A DNA stretch of 64,000 nucleotides from Stenogyne calaminthoides (Eukaryota; Streptophyta; Magnoliopsida; Lamiales; Lamiaceae): positions 16,300,175-16,364,174 of the forward strand of contig JBBCBC010000025.1 of NCBI GenBank assembly GCA_037126765.1, in the 5' to 3' direction. This document shows, piece by piece, positions 9,533-22,351 of this stretch. The position numbers and the translations under genes were made by a program. The notes beneath the pieces are model-generated. The model was not told the DNA's origin. It worked only from the letters and a program-made list of their open reading frames with translations, and did not search any database. How positions within the stretch are numbered: position 1 is the first letter of the stretch; each line of letters begins with the position of its first letter.

Positions 9533-12500
9533 TCAGTCCTCTTCAACCTCATCCTCAGGCACCTCCAGGTTGAACATCCCATAATATCTCTTCTTCAATG
9601 CATCTCTTTCTTTGATGATATCTGGGTTGTTTCCTGTCAGCCCTAATTGGATGGCATACTGAGCAATTTCCTGAGAGATGGCTGTCTCATTCACCAAGCC
9701 ATTCTCTAGTCTAGGAGCAGGGTATGTATATGGACCATGGGCAACAATTTGAGTATTACCTTCATCTGCAAGATTGATCCAACTCTGCAAGTACTTTGGA
9801 TAGAAGGTTAATAGATTATCAATGAAGGCTTCATTCGGATCTGAGCTTGTCCCCCTCCATTCCCTCAGAACTTCATAATAGAACCAGAAGGTTCTCTTGA
9901 TTTCTTCCCAAGCATCATTGAATTGGATAGGCATCCATTTATCAATGTTCGGCCACTTCTGAGTTTTAGATGTACCTCTCCTTTTGCTCAGGAACTTCTT
10001 GAAACCACTTCTGCGCTTCTGCTCTTCTTCTTTCTTCTTCCTTATTAAAGGAACTCCTGATACTGAACAAGCAGTTTTCTTTGCTTGTTCCACCTGAAGT
10101 GATCTCAGAGCTTTCCTAGTGTTGAAGACTTCCTTTTCAGCTTCCTCTTCAGACTCTTCAAAATCCATGATCAGTTTCCTTTGTGTAGCCTTAGAAGCTT
10201 TAGCTATTTTCTTCTCAGGTTCAACAAATGCCACAGCCTTTCTCTTGATTGGTTGTTCAGCACCGGCTTGGCTTGTTTCTACCCTTCTTCTACCACTCAG
10301 TGTTTCAGCAATAACTTCTTGCATTGTCTCCTCAGAAACATGAGTGTAGACTGGCTCTTCCACTTGCTTGGACTTGAGCTTTTCAGTGGCTTCAACTTCC
10401 TTTAAGGCTTCTGCAAGATTTTTCTTTTCTGCTTCCTTGTCTGTCTTTCTCTTCAAGGTGTGTGCCAATAATATCTTTAGCTCAGCTCCAGGTCTTTCCC
10501 CCTTCTTGGCACCATACCTTGGAAGAAGTTGGGATAGTGCGGTGTCCATGTGATATTGTTCTTTGCTAACACTCCGCACTTCTCCAAAATTAACCGGTCA
10601 TGCTCTTCCTCCAAAATCATCAAGTGGTTTTTAGCTCTGAGAGAACTCTTCTTTATAATGGCGCAAACCGATTAGAAGACATCTTTCAGCATCTCTGTCA
10701 TCTTGGTCATGAGCAGGGAGCCCGTTTCCTCAATAGCACTTTTGATCAGTTGATCATTCTTCTCTACCAGCTTGGCTTTAAGAAATGAAGTCCTCTCCTG
10801 ATACATTTGCTTCATCTCTGCACCCAGTTCAGCCTTGACTCGATCTACCTTCCCTTCAATGGCAGTCATCTTGTCATTCGAGAGATGTCCGGTTGCATCA
10901 GTCCAAGTATAACTTCGATTCTCTATCTTCCGGGGGTTGGTTGGCGATGCTTCTTCAATCTGAGCAACTTTGTCCACAATTGGCACAACCTTATCCAGCT
11001 TGTCCACAATGGGACTGAAGTCAATCTCCGGAGCATATAGAATTTGTTGCTTCTCCCGAAATTTGGTTGCTCTGCCTCGAGCCCTCGATCTCCACCCGCT
11101 TGATCTCCACTGAGCCTCGATCCAACATCGACATAACAGATTAAAGATAGAAACTTCCAATAGCCTTGGCATAATGTTTAGTAGTGCCAAAAAGTTACCC
11201 AAGAGTACTAACTTCAAATGAGGATGTGAGATATCAGCCGCCCGAAGATCAAGATCCTTCTCCAATTGAGATTGCTTCTCAGCATTCCCTTGTTGATCCC
11301 CTTCATGATCTTTATCTTTTGAGCTCGGGGCACCAACATCAGCTTCCCTCCTTTCAGCAACCTTCTTCCTGACCAGCTCATCAAAATCTGAGACTTTCAT
11401 TCGCAGCTTGGTCTTCCTGAACCCGAAGAACTCGATAAGATCACTGCATCTCTTCATTCCACCATCTTCTCGCCCAATGAGGCAATATTGAGCATCTCTG
11501 GCAGATGTCAGTTGAGAATGTAGATCGTGGTCCTCTGTCTAAAGAAGAGATCCTGAAGGTCAGGATATGAGCTCAGCTCAGGGCACCTGTCCAAAATGAA
11601 CCGTTCACCCTTGCTGCGCCACTCAGTCTCTTCTGCTTCGCCCTTCTTGACCGGGCTCTCGGGTTCATAAGGGAATGGCTTCAGTCTTTGAGGATCAAAA
11701 TGGATCACTCGAGAGCTCATCAAGATTCAAGACTCTGAGAGGCTCGGCTTGATCCCCGAGGTTTGAGCGAGCATCTCCTCGGTAGAAACTGAGCTTGTTA
11801 CGAGGTCCCCAGGTCCTTGAATATTTCTTGAAAATTTATGCGAACTTCGGTGATGTTTCAAGAACCTCGAGAACACACATTCCTCGGTTTGCTCTTCTGC
11901 AGTAGACCTGACTGAGTCGATTAACTGCAATGGAGATTTCTGTCCTTGTTGGCCCTCAGGTTGGACTTCCTCAGGTTCACTCACCTCCTCCTCAGTAGAA
12001 ATGTGAACTCTTCTGCGCTTTGGAGCCAGATCTTTCTTCTTCAGGGTTTCTCCCTTCTCTCTCTTCACCTCCATCAAAGCCTTCCCCCTGGCTTGATGGG
12101 CTTCTTCAAAGCACTCCTTCAAAGCAGTTAGCCTCCACTTTCTTCTCTTTCTTTCCCTTCAAAGTCTTCCTTGTTGTAGTTCGCTTGAAAAGGATCTTAG
12201 ACTTTGGAAAGGGTGAGGAGTTGGCAAAAATATCTTCTTCCTCCCTGCACATCTCCAAGATGAAGTCTATCTTGGTTGCATGTAGGATTTTGCCTTTGAT
12301 CACAACCGAACCGTCCTCCTTCTTGACTTGCTTTGCTTGGTCACTCACCACTCTGATTAAATACCACAACCAATTGAAATCAGTGGTGGGTGAGTCTTCT
12401 ATAGCCGCCATCAACCTCAACTTTGGCGTACTTATTTACTCAAAACTGCCGGATCGACTCATTATACACTTACTTACAATATCCAGCAAAACTCTATATT

Positions 12501-12951
12501 TAGGCTTCAAATGCTGTTTATTAAGAGTAGCCTCAAACTTAACAGGATGCTCTGTAATCCTATCAAGATATTCTTGTTCCCTACCCATCATATACATCGT
12601 AGGGTCTTTTCCTCTATTGCTCAACTCATATACATCATTAAGATTCTTAGGAACTATATACAACTCCCTCACAAAATCGATGTATTTTGAGCTATGCTCC
12701 AAGTGAGAAACTGTGATTTGAGATTCAATACAGTCCTCCTCGTCTATTTTCAAATTCGAGATAAATTCAATTACCTCCTTTGAATATTCCGCCTCTGGTT
12801 GATTCACAACCAGGTTCGTGAACTTCGCGACCATTATCATGTGCAGCGCCTCTTCTTCATGGGTTGCATTTGATGAACTCTCGAGCGATACAACATACTC
12901 GTACCATGGCTTGTTCGAAATAGCGAGTTTATCATAAATGGAGAAAGTCAT
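9533..12951 (-). pseudogene. Third ORF downstream of pol, element B1 (about 1,140 codons, frame-broken)
   Basis: Lies in the env position of a Sirevirus-like copia. The ATG at 12951 (MTFSIYDKL) is chosen because it matches the start region of copy C. Order: Glu-rich N-terminus; a block ending LKPKYRVLLDIVSKC and continuing LRLMAAIEDSPTTDFNWLW (about 12500-12360); an acidic, Lys-rich middle; TEWRSKGERFILDRCPEL (near 11600); GFRKTKLRMKVSDFDELVRK (near 11400); coiled coil to about 10670; basic blocks KRKAVAFVEPEKK and LIRKKKEEEQKRR; FWFYYEVLREWRG; C-terminal KKRYYGMFNLEVPEDEVEED. Breaks near 12430, 12115, 11725, 11500 and 10600. No signal peptide or membrane helix is seen, so an envelope role is unsupported. 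The N-terminal block resembles the 'putative plant transposon protein' domain (tentative). Confidence 0.8.
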
Positions 12952-13080
12952 TTTTGAAGGATTTTGAGTGTAGGGTTTTGAGAATGATGAAGATTTTCTG
13001 GGCAAAAGATAGGTTTTTATTTGCAGAGTATTTTGAGAGCGAAGGTTATTGTAAGTGGGGCTTTTGAAAGAATTCTCAAT

Positions 13081-13089
13081 GAATATATA
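13081..13089 (-). promoter_or_regulatory. Possible internal TATA box upstream of the B1 third ORF
   Basis: TATATATTC on the minus strand, about 130 bp before the ATG at 12951. Copy C has TATATAAA at the corresponding distance (40195-40202). Confidence 0.35.
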
Positions 13090-13510
13090 GAATTGATTCA
13101 TGTGAAATCGTATTGATTGAATAAATCAACGGTTGAGATTAAACACCGACTAATCGGGTATATGAAAGGACGATTTCACGAATAATACGCCGCCAATTTA
13201 ACCTTATTGGTGAATTAATGAACAGTGCAATTAATTACTGTTCCTGCAGACCATTGACCTCCTTCGGGTATTTCAAAGGTCCCACCCAAAAATTCCCTTC
13301 AGGTGTTTTGATATTAATTGCCAATGATTACTGAGATTCAGTTAGGCAATAAATGAGTTGCATGAGTCATTACTTCTTCAGACTAATTTCCCTCCACCAG
13401 TCTTACTGAGTATTGATCTTGATAAAATGTCAGTATAATACTGAGCACTGAACGAGTTCAGTATGATACTGAGTACTGAGCCAGATCAGTATAATGCTGA
13501 GTACTGATCT

Positions 13511-15462
13511 TCAGTATATCTGAGTTTCCCAAGACTCATAGTTCAATATTTCCAATTTTATCCTGAGTTTCTCAGTAGAATTCTGAGAAAACTTCATGCA
13601 TCTGAAAACCTTCAATTTTTCAGATTTGCTATATACACCTGGATCCAACATCCCTAATTCAACTGATAGTTCCTGAAATCTTGATTCAGCCAAAGGTTTA
13701 GTCAAGATATCAGTTCTCTCTGTTTATCAGTATGAATCTTCTCCATCCTAATGTCTTTCTTCTCAACATGATCTCTGATGAAGTGATGTCTGATATCCAC
13801 ATGCTTACATCTGGTGTGCAATACCAGATTTTGTGTAATAGCAATATCACTATTATTATCACAAAATATTGGTACTTCATTGGCTATAATCTTATAATCC
13901 CTCAATTGTTGTCTGAGCCAAAGAATCTGTGCACAACAACTTCCTGCAGCCATGTATTCAGCTTCAGTAGTACTGGTTGCTACTGAGGTCTGTTTCTTTG
14001 AAAACCAAGATATCAGCTTACTTCCAAGAAATTGACAAGTTCCTGTGGTAGACTTCCTGTCAATTCTACATCCTCCATAATCAGCATCAGAATAACCAGT
14101 TAATTCAAGGTTATCATCAGCTGGATACCATAATCCTCTATTCACAGTGCCCTTAAGATATTTCAGTATCTTTTTGGCAGCCTCCATGTGACTAGCCTTA
14201 GGATTAGCTTGGTATCTTGCACATATCCCAACAGCAAATGTTATATCAGGCCTACTTGTTGTGAGATATAGCAATGATCCAATGATCCCTCTATAATCAG
14301 TGGACTTACTGATTTGCCTTCAGGATCAGGATCCATCTTGTAGTTAGTATTCATGGGAATTCTAACTGCATTGCAATTCTGTACAACATACTTTGCAATC
14401 AGATCTCTGGGTGTACTTTGCTTGGTTGATGAAAATTCCTTCTTTTGTCTGTTTCACCTGAAGTCCAAGAAAGAAATTCATCTGCCCCATCATAGACATC
14501 TCAAACTTTCCTTTCATCAGTGTAGAAAACTTTTCACACAACTAATGATTTGGAGATCCAAATATAATGTCATCTACATAAATCTGAACACGTAAGATAT
14601 CTTCCCCATCATCTATCCTGAACAAAGTTCTATCAACAGTTCCTTTGATAAAACCTTGGTCAGTAAGAAACTGAGAAAGTGTATCATACCATGCTCTGGG
14701 TGCTTGCTTAAGACCATACAAAGCTTTTCTGAGCCTGTAAACTTGGTCATTTTGTCTGAAACCAGGAGGTTGTTCCACATAAACCTCTTCCTTAAGCACA
14801 CCATTCAGAAATGCACTTTTTACATCCATCTGATAGACTGTGAACTTCATGTGGGCAGCATATGCAAGAAACAATCTAATGGCTTCTAGTCTTGCAACAG
14901 GTGCAAAGGTTTCATCATAATCCAAGCCTTCTTCTTGGGAATAACCTTGTGCAACTAGCCTTGCCTTGTTTCTTACAATGTTGTTGTTCTCATCTCTTGT
15001 ATTTTTGAACACCCACTTGGTTCCAATCACATTGTGCCTCTCAGGCCTATCCACTAGCTCCCAAACTTCATTCCTTGAGAATTGATTCAGCTCTTCTTGC
15101 ATAGCAGTAATCCAAAATGAATCTTGTAGAGCTTCTTCAATCTCAGTTGGTTCTTTTTCTGATAGGAAGCAGCAGAATAATGCACTTTCACCATGGAACC
15201 TTCTTGTTTTGACACCATCAGTTAGATCACCCACAATCTGACTTGTAGGATGACTATCTAACCATCTTCTTCTGGATTTTCCCCCTTCAATAGTATCCTC
15301 AACATTTGAAATGTTAGGTTCAGACAGTTCATTAAATTCAGGGAACAACAGAAAAGGAGAAAGAGAATCATCTTCCTCAGGGGAAATTCCATTCAGAACA
15401 TTGTCAGAGACATTTGTTTCCCTTTGGTTGATAGTTTCAGAGTTTGCCTCAGCTGTGACCAC
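13511..15462 (-). pseudogene. pol: Reverse transcriptase and RNase H of B1 (pol, 3' part)
   Basis: Copia RT and RNase H, which copy the element RNA into DNA and remove the RNA strand. RT: WVFKNTRDENNNIVRNKARL, DYDETFAPVARLEAIRLFLA, MDVKSAFLNG, QPPGF, LYGLKQAPRAWYD and the catalytic YVDD (IYVDDIIFG) are all present. A stop after GSPNH (14542) and a gap to 14274 break the frame. RNase H: SDADYGG, TTEAEYMA and FCDNNSDIAI supply the expected acidic residues; the tail TKPLAESRFQELSVELG (from 13705) is in another frame. RT follows integrase, the Ty1/copia order. Confidence 0.92.
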
Positions 15463-15539
15463 ATCTTCATTGACATCACATACCTGAGTCAGAACTGGTG
15501 TCTGTTCAGATTGGACAGTTTTAGTGTGTTGGCTTTCCT

Positions 15540-17050
15540 TCAGTGGAGAATTTCCATCCTGAGTCTCACCATCCTGAGTTTTTCCATCCTGAACTTCTTT
15601 GCCTGAGTCTGATTCACTCCATTCATAGAAAGTGACTGACTTCTTCTTTTCAGGTTCAGAGGATGTTTCATCATTCTTTTCAGGCTAAGTCTGGTGATTC
15701 TCTTGGTCAGTTCTCCTGAATCATGTTCCTGTTTCTTCTGAACACAGGTAGATTCATCAAAAACAACATGAGGTGTTTCTTCCACAATAAGAGTCCTACA
15801 GTTGTAAACTCTGAATGCTTTACTGACTTCAGAATATCCTAAGAATATCCCTTCATCAGCTTTGCTATCAAAAGTTTTCAACTGATCTTTACCATTATTG
15901 TGTATGAAACACTTGCAACCAAACACACGAAAGAAAGAAACAAGAGGCTTCCTTTCATTCCACAGTTCATATGGAGTTTTTCCTTGATTCTTGGTCAGCA
16001 TGGATCTATTCTGAGAATAACATGCAGTGTTGACAGCTTCAGCCCAAAATCTTTTAGGAATATCAGCTTCAGCAATCATTGTCCTTGCAGCTTTTTTCAG
16101 AGTATTATTTCTTCTTTCAGCAACACCATTTTGTTGTGGGGTCCTTGCAGCTGATGTTTCATGAGTTATTCTATTTGCTGCACAATAATCATATATAATA
16201 TGATTGATAAACTCAGTTCCTTTATCTGATCTGATTTTGACCACACTCAGATTCTTTTTAGTACTGAGCCTTTTTAGTAGTTCAGGCAGTTTTGTCTGAG
16301 TCTCTTTCTTATTGAGTAAGAATATGACCCATGTGTATCTAGAGTAGTCATCAACTACCACAAGTGTATATTTTCTGCCATTTGTGCTCACATGTGTTAC
16401 TGGACCAAAAAGATCCATATGCAACAGTTGAAGTATTCTTTCAGTAGAAACATCTACTTTGCTTTTGAATGATGCTCTAATTTGTTTTCCTTTTTGACAC
16501 GCATCACAAACATGTTCTTTACTGAACACTTCATTTGGTAACCCCCTCACAAGTGCTAATCTTGCAAGTTTGTTCATGGTTTTGAAATTTAGGTGATTCA
16601 TCCTTTTGTGCCACAACCAACTGGTATATGTGGAACTTTTTGCAACCAAACATGTATCTTTAGGAGTTGAACTCCAATCAGCAAGATACACATTTCCTTT
16701 TCTAGTACCAGTCAGTAGAATTTTCTGTGAGGTATCATCTTTCACATAACATAAGTTCTTTGAGAACTCAACATTGAATCCCTTGTCACAGAATTGGCTT
16801 ATAGAAAGCAAGTTATGCTTCAAACCAGATACATATGAAACACCATGGATATGAACAGAATCAATTTCAAGAGTTCCATATCCTTCAGTTTGGCCTTTGG
16901 AGTTGTCTCCAAATGTGATCTGAGGGCCTCTTTGCTCAACATAGTCAGTGAGTATTTGCTTATATCCTATCATATGTCTTGAACATCCACTGTCAAGATA
17001 ACATACAAGGGAGCCAATTCATCTCCACTCATCGCTTTATGTTGTCTTCA
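15540..17050 (-). pseudogene. pol: Protease (partial) and integrase of B1 (pol, 5' part)
   Basis: The protease active-site block is out of frame just upstream (near 16985); the open frame starts at 16973. Then a GAG-pre-integrase/zinc finger (WLWHKRMNHLN..CDACQKGKQ, HHCC type) and the integrase core with the DDE residues in HMDLFGPV, RSDKGTEF and GVAERRN. After the core come KTPYELWNERKPLVSFFRVF and the acidic, Ser-rich linker toward RT. The integrase is nearly intact over ~470 codons. Integrase inserts the element cDNA into chromosomes. Confidence 0.92.
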
Positions 17051-17059
17051 TTCAAATTC

Positions 17060-17600
17060 AAGGCCCTTGTTTTTCACCTGAAAAACAGATTAATTCTTAG
17101 GTACCCATTTGGTGTAGGGTCCTACCAAGTTAGCTATACCTTTTGGAATCCAAATCTGCCTAACAACTCTAATTACTTTAGAGTGGCTGATCTGTCTTCC
17201 ATAAACATCTACATACACATTCACCACTCTAGGTGCCTTAGCAAGATCCACAGTATGAGTGAGTGACCTTAGCATGAACATGAGCCTTAGAGTTTTTCTT
17301 GGGTACAGGCCTTTTGTTCAAGTGCTTTGGCTTTTGTGCACCGGTGATGCATGTCTCTGTTGACTTGGGTTCGAAAACTTTTACCCTTAGGCAAGTGGGG
17401 TTTGGGTTACTGTCTTTGAAATTGGGGTCTTTCAGTAATCTGAGGACTTGGTATTTTCAGTTGAGAATGTCTCTGCTGAGTGTTACTCTTCTGAAAATTC
17501 CTCTTCTTGGTTCAAAGCGAGATCTCTTGAGGTTTGTATTCTTAGCCCGAGGCTTTGGAAATCTTGCCTAAAGATTTCCTCTTTTAGTGGTCGGGGTTTC
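17060..17600 (-). pseudogene. gag: Gag-to-protease linker of B1, truncated
   Basis: Homologous to 26490-26990 of B2: VYVDVYGRQISHSKVIRVVR and LVGPYTKWVPKN followed by an in-frame TAA. Upstream of about 17290 the match continues with indels (for example GTTCAGGAAACC in B2 versus GTTCGAAAACT here) and stops near 17600. The zinc knuckle, the rest of Gag and the 5' LTR of B1 are missing. Confidence 0.75.
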
Positions 17601-18560
17601 TTCAGAATGCGCGATGCTCTTAGAGATCCGCCGAAATTTGCCGAGCGAGATGTGCACCGCCGCGGCGACGTCGTCTGGCGCTTCAAATACAAGATTTAAC
17701 GCCACTTGACACAGCCGGGGGAGTGCTAGGTGGGCACTCCGACCCGCGAGCTGGGCGATAACGTCACTTGACGTGGCGAACCTTTCAAGACGAATGATGA
17801 AGGCGAAGAAGATGATTTCTCGAGATCAAGACAATGACAAAAATTAACCGTGACAATTGGATATATGTGCCCAATGTGTTTAATTTTATTTTGATGTTTA
17901 TGCATTATTTAAATTGTGTTTAAATTTGCGATGCATGAGAAAATATTTTGAAAAATCTCACTTTCAAAAATTACTAAGTATGCTTAAACAATTAATTGAC
18001 AATTTTATTCTGGATAATAAAATTGAATTAATTTTGACCTCCATGATTTATTTATTTGTGAATTCTTTTGGAGAAATTCCCCCCACGGGACGGTCAAAAG
18101 ATAGCTTTCACATGAATAAATTCCAAATGGATGATTGTGGATTATTACTAGTGGCGAAGATGACCCTCCCCACGAGGCTCGTTCATAGCAAAATAATAAT
18201 TCTGTATTTAATCATGGTTATTACTTAGGTATAAAATTGATATGCATATACTTCCCCGAAGTCCCTGTCAATTTTATATTGGTCAAGTGGGAGCCAACTA
18301 TTAATCTGGATATTAAAGGTTTGTAACTGTTCTATTTTGTAACCTGCTTGAATGTGTTTAAATAATGACCCACCCCACGTGGCTTATTTAAACTGTTTTG
18401 AGATGTTGGCTGATGCATGTTCATATTTTTTTTGAGATTTTAATATGATGCATGTGATTGAACCTTGTGATATATTTGTGCTTATGCAAATAGTTATTTA
18501 TTTCAGTTCAGCATGTCGTAACCTTTTAATCCACTGCTATTATACTTAAAGTCAATAGAA
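17600..18560. other. Junction sequence and presumed 5' leader of element A
   Basis: 17600-17800 is distinctly GC-rich (GCCGCGGCGACGTCGTC, CCGGGGGAGTGC) and unlike either neighbour. 17820-18560 is AT-rich and leads into the Gag-like frame of A, so it may be A's leader. I find no match to A's 3' LTR and no TGGTATCAGAGC primer site, so the 5' LTR of A is absent. Confidence 0.5.
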
Positions 18561-19435
18561 TAAGTATGGAAACTATATTGATTGGAAACGAAAAATTATA
18601 ATTGTCCTAACTGCACAAAAGTACAAGTGGATTCTTGACACACCAAAATCAGATGAGCCAACTGACGAGTCAAAAATGCGGGACTCGTCAGATCACCTTG
18701 CGAGAGATATCGTTGCTGAAAATGGTGGAGGGCAAACCCGTAAGGGATTACGTCCTCAAAATTGATGCCCATCTGAACAAACTTGAGGTTCTGAGTGCAG
18801 ATTATAATCTGGAGACTCAGATGAATTTGGTACTTCACTCTCTGACCAAAAGTTTTTGAGCAGTTTGGCCTCGCTAGCTGATTTGTTGCAAGCTTTGGTC
18901 TCGACAGAGATGTTGATGGGGGCACCAAACTCAAGCTTTGAACGACAAGTGGTCCAACTTCATCTTCTAGGCCAAGGGTAGGCAAGAAGAAGAAGAGAAC
19001 CAAAAGCCATAAGCAATAAAACTCAACTGATGCCAAGGGCAATGGTAAGATGAGGAATGCTTGTGGTGTCAAGGAAAATCCAAAGAGGAAGTGCTTCAAC
19101 AGCGGTAAGGACAAAGGAGGTTTGTCTGTTCCAACCACAAAAGGGCCAGAAAGAAAGGTAATTCTCACGCACTAGTTGTTGAAACTTGTTTAGCGGCGTA
19201 TACTTCTCATTCGTGGGTAGTTGATACGGGATCCACTGATCATGTTTGCTTCACGGGTTCAAGCTAACCCGGCAACTTAGTGCGAGTGAGATCCTCATCA
19301 CACTAGGCGATGCTACGAGAGTGGCAGCTGAAGCAGTGGGAGAAGTGCACCTATCTTTTGAAGACATAGTTTTAATTTTAAGAGATGTTCTTTACGTTCC
19401 TACTTTTAGAAAGAATTTAATTTCTGTTTAGAAAC
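18560..19435 (+). pseudogene. gag: Gag and protease remnants of copia element A
   Basis: Gag of the copia UBN2 type begins near 18563 (DWKRKIIIVLTAQKYKWIL) and continues after a frame change as LREISLLKMVEGKPVRDYVL. The zinc knuckle is unrecognisable. The protease active site is readable at about 19206 (SWVVDTGSTDHVCFTG) and is followed at once by a stop; the GAG-pre-integrase lead-in (LYVPTFRKNLISV) follows to 19431. Multiple stops and shifts make it non-functional. It lies on the strand opposite to B1/B2. Confidence 0.75.
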
Positions 19436-19512
19436 TTTATATTGATGGATATTCGGTTACTTTTGATAAAGTTGTTACCATTTCTCTTTATGATAAATTT
19501 ATCTATCATGAA

Positions 19513-20524
19513 ATGTTGTTGAATAATCTCTATACAATTAACAGTGCACACCACTCGCGAAATGCATGCTATAACACATCAACAGTTTCCGATAAAAGAA
19601 AATGTTCATCAGACGTGAACGAGACACTTCTATGGCATCTTAGATTGGGACATATTAATCCAAAAGGGATCCAAAGGTTGGTAGAAGACGGTTCACTGGA
19701 GTCTCTCCAAGTTGAACCAATCCTAACCTGGGAATCATGTTTGGAGGGTAAAATGACCAAGAGGGCATTCGGAACCAAGGGGAATAGAGCCAAAGAAGTG
19801 TTAGAAATCGTTCACACAGACGTATGTGGTCCAATGTCAATCAAAGCAATAGGAGGTTATGAGTATTTCGTCACTTTTATTGATGACTACTCAAGGTACG
19901 ACTATATTTTCCTTATGAAGCATAAATCTGAGACCTTTGAGAAATTCAAAGAATTTAAGGCTCAAGCAGAGAATCATAGGGAAAAATGTACCAAGTCTCT
20001 ATGATCCGATCATGGAGGCGAGTACCTCAGCAATGAGTTTTTGAACTACTTGTCAGATGAAGGGATTGTATCCCAGCTAACTGCACCCGGAACCCCTCAA
20101 CAAAACGGGGTTGCTGAGCGAAGAAACAGAACTCTTTTAGAAATGGTTAGATCAATGATGAGTTATGTGGATGTCGTTCTGGGGTCATTCCTTGGAAACA
20201 ACGACTTACATTCTGAACTTGGTGCCATCCAAATTGGTTCCCAAAACTCCCAAAGAATTGTGGACCGGGCGCAAGCCCAGTTTGAGACACATGAGAATTT
20301 GGGGGTGTCCGACCTACGTGTTGGACAAGGAAGCCGGAAAATTGGATCCTCGATCAGAATTAAGGTTGTTTATAGGATACCCCGAGGGAACAAAAGGGTG
20401 TATGTTCTATGGTCCCGAAGATCAAAAGGTGGTAATAAACACCCACTTTAGATTTTTGGAAGAAGACTATATGAACGAAAGAAGACCCAGAAGTGAGATT
20501 ACCTTAAATGAGCTAGTGGGCTAA
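19513..20524 (+). pseudogene. pol: Integrase of copia element A
   Basis: Zinc-finger start LLWHLRLGHINPKG, then HTDVCGPM, FIDDYSRYDYIF, a stop at 20004, then TPQQNGVAERRNRTLLEM with the catalytic Glu. The D,D,E residues are still identifiable (the second Asp in the SDHGGEY-like block just after the stop). The C-terminal part moves between two frames (20041-20451 and 20165-20524: LRHMRIWGCPTYVLD, LRLFIGYPEGTKGCMFYGP). The sequence belongs to a copia lineage different from B and F. Confidence 0.85.
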
Positions 20525-20529
20525 CCTCA

Positions 20530-22234
20530 GTGCCAACTGTACAAGATGACATACCAAACGACACACTTACACAACTGGAATCTCATCGTAGTGGGAGGGT
20601 TGTGAGACAGCCCGAGAGATTCATTGGGATAGGAGAGTCCTCGGACTTGATTCCCGGACAAGACGAATCAAACCCATGGACATATGACGAGGCAATCCAA
20701 GACAAGGATGTGGTTTCTTGGCAAACAACAATGAAAGCCGAAATGGGTTCTATGGATCATAACAGAGTGTGGGAGCTAGTCGAACCACTTAATGGGGTCA
20801 AACCCATTGGTTGCAAGTGGGTGTACAAGAGAAAAAGAGGACCAGATGGGAAGGTGGAAACCTTCAAGGCAAGGCTTGTGGCAAAAGGTTATACTCAGAA
20901 AGAAGGGATCGACTATGAGAAAACTTTTTCGCCTGTAGCAATGCTCAAGTCCATCCGAATTCTCCTGTCGATTGCTGCGCATTTCGACTTTGAGATCTGG
21001 CAAATGGATGTCAAGACGGCTTTCCTTAACGGAAGTCTTGATGAAGAAATCTATATGCAACAACCCCAAGGCTTCATTGAAAAAGGCCAAGAACACCTAG
21101 TTTATAAGCTCAAGAAGTCCATTTACGGACTCAAACAAGCATCCAGAGCTTGGAACCAATGTTTTGATCAAGTAATAAAGTCTTATGGGTTTGATCAAAA
21201 TGAGTTCGAAAGTTGTGTGTACAAAAAGCGTGTCGGAACTGCATTGGTATTCTTAGTACTATACGTAGACGACATTCTGCTCATCGGGAATGATGTAAAG
21301 GTGTTATCAGATGTAAGGGCATGGCTTTCAAAACAGTTTGATATGAAGGACTTAGGGGAAGCCGGGCACATCCTTGGGATCAAGATCACTCGAGATCACA
21401 AGAAAAGGATGATAGGCTTATCGCAAGCTTCATATATAGACATTATCTTGAAGCGATTCAGCATGCAGGATTCCAAGAAAGGCTTCGTACCTTTCAGGCA
21501 TGGAATCCATCTATCCAAGGAAATGTGCCCTAAGACACAAAGAGAGATAAATGATATGAAAGGCATTCCTTATGCTTCGGCTGTCGGAAGCCTTATATAT
21601 GCAATATTGTGCACGAGACCGGATATCTGCTTTGTCGTTGGCATGGTGGCGAGATATCAAAGTAATCCAGAAACAGAGAATTGGACGGCAGTTAAAAACA
21701 TTCTGAAGTATCTGAAAAGAACTCAGGATAGAATGTTAATTTATCAGTCGGACAGTCTAATCTCCATAGTTTACACGGACTCGGATTTCCAATCAGACAT
21801 AGATTCCAAGAAACTATCTGCCTCAGTTAGTGTGCTTTCATTTGGGAAGTGTAGCCATGAAATGGACGAGTGTGAAGCAGAAATGCATCACTGACTCAAC
21901 CATGGAAACTGGGTAAGTAGCTGCTTGTGAAGCAGTGAAGGAACCAGTTTGGCTCTAGACCTTCTTAGTGGACTTGGATGGAGTTCCGAGTTTGTCTAGC
22001 AATATTTGCTAGGGGCAGTTGCAAATTCAAGGGAACCAAAAGTCCACGAGTCAAACAAGCACACTGAAGGGAAGAAATCTTAGACGAGAAATCGTTAAGA
22101 GAGGAGATGAAGAGGTGGCTAAAATCGCATTGGAGGATAACCTAGTTAATCCTTTCACAAAGTGTCTGCCTCTGGAAACATTCAAGAGACATGTGGGAGG
22201 AATTGTTGTCAAGTGCGTAGACAATCTGCTTTGA
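20530..22234 (+). pseudogene. pol: Reverse transcriptase and RNase H of copia element A
   Basis: RT is open for 454 codons with KWVYKRKRGPDGKVETFKAR, DYEKTFSPVAMLKSIRILLS, MDVKTAFLNG, YGLKQASRAW and YVDDILLIGND. RNase H is degraded: YTDSDFQSDID remains, but the following Glu and Asp blocks are disrupted by stops around 21894 and 21960, and the tail resumes at 22019-22234. The RT could be near-intact, but the flanking domains are dead. The lineage was not assigned; it lacks the third ORF and has the polypurine tract directly after RNase H. Confidence 0.9.
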
Positions 22235-22351
22235 GTATAAGTGGGAGATATTATCAGGTTCGTGTAGGTGACATTAGATGTCACGTATTGGGAACTACAC
22301 GAGATATGTTGTAGTATACTAAAAAGCAGACTTTGAGTATAAGTGGGAGAT
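22226..22351 (+). other. Duplicated polypurine tract of A
   Basis: CTTTGAGTATAAGTGGGAGA occurs twice, at about 22230 and 22331. The second copy directly precedes the LTR start TGTTGGGG. Confidence 0.75.

Noticed and set aside
18596..19168. 190-codon minus-strand frame
   Set aside because: Antisense shadow of the Gag/protease region of element A.
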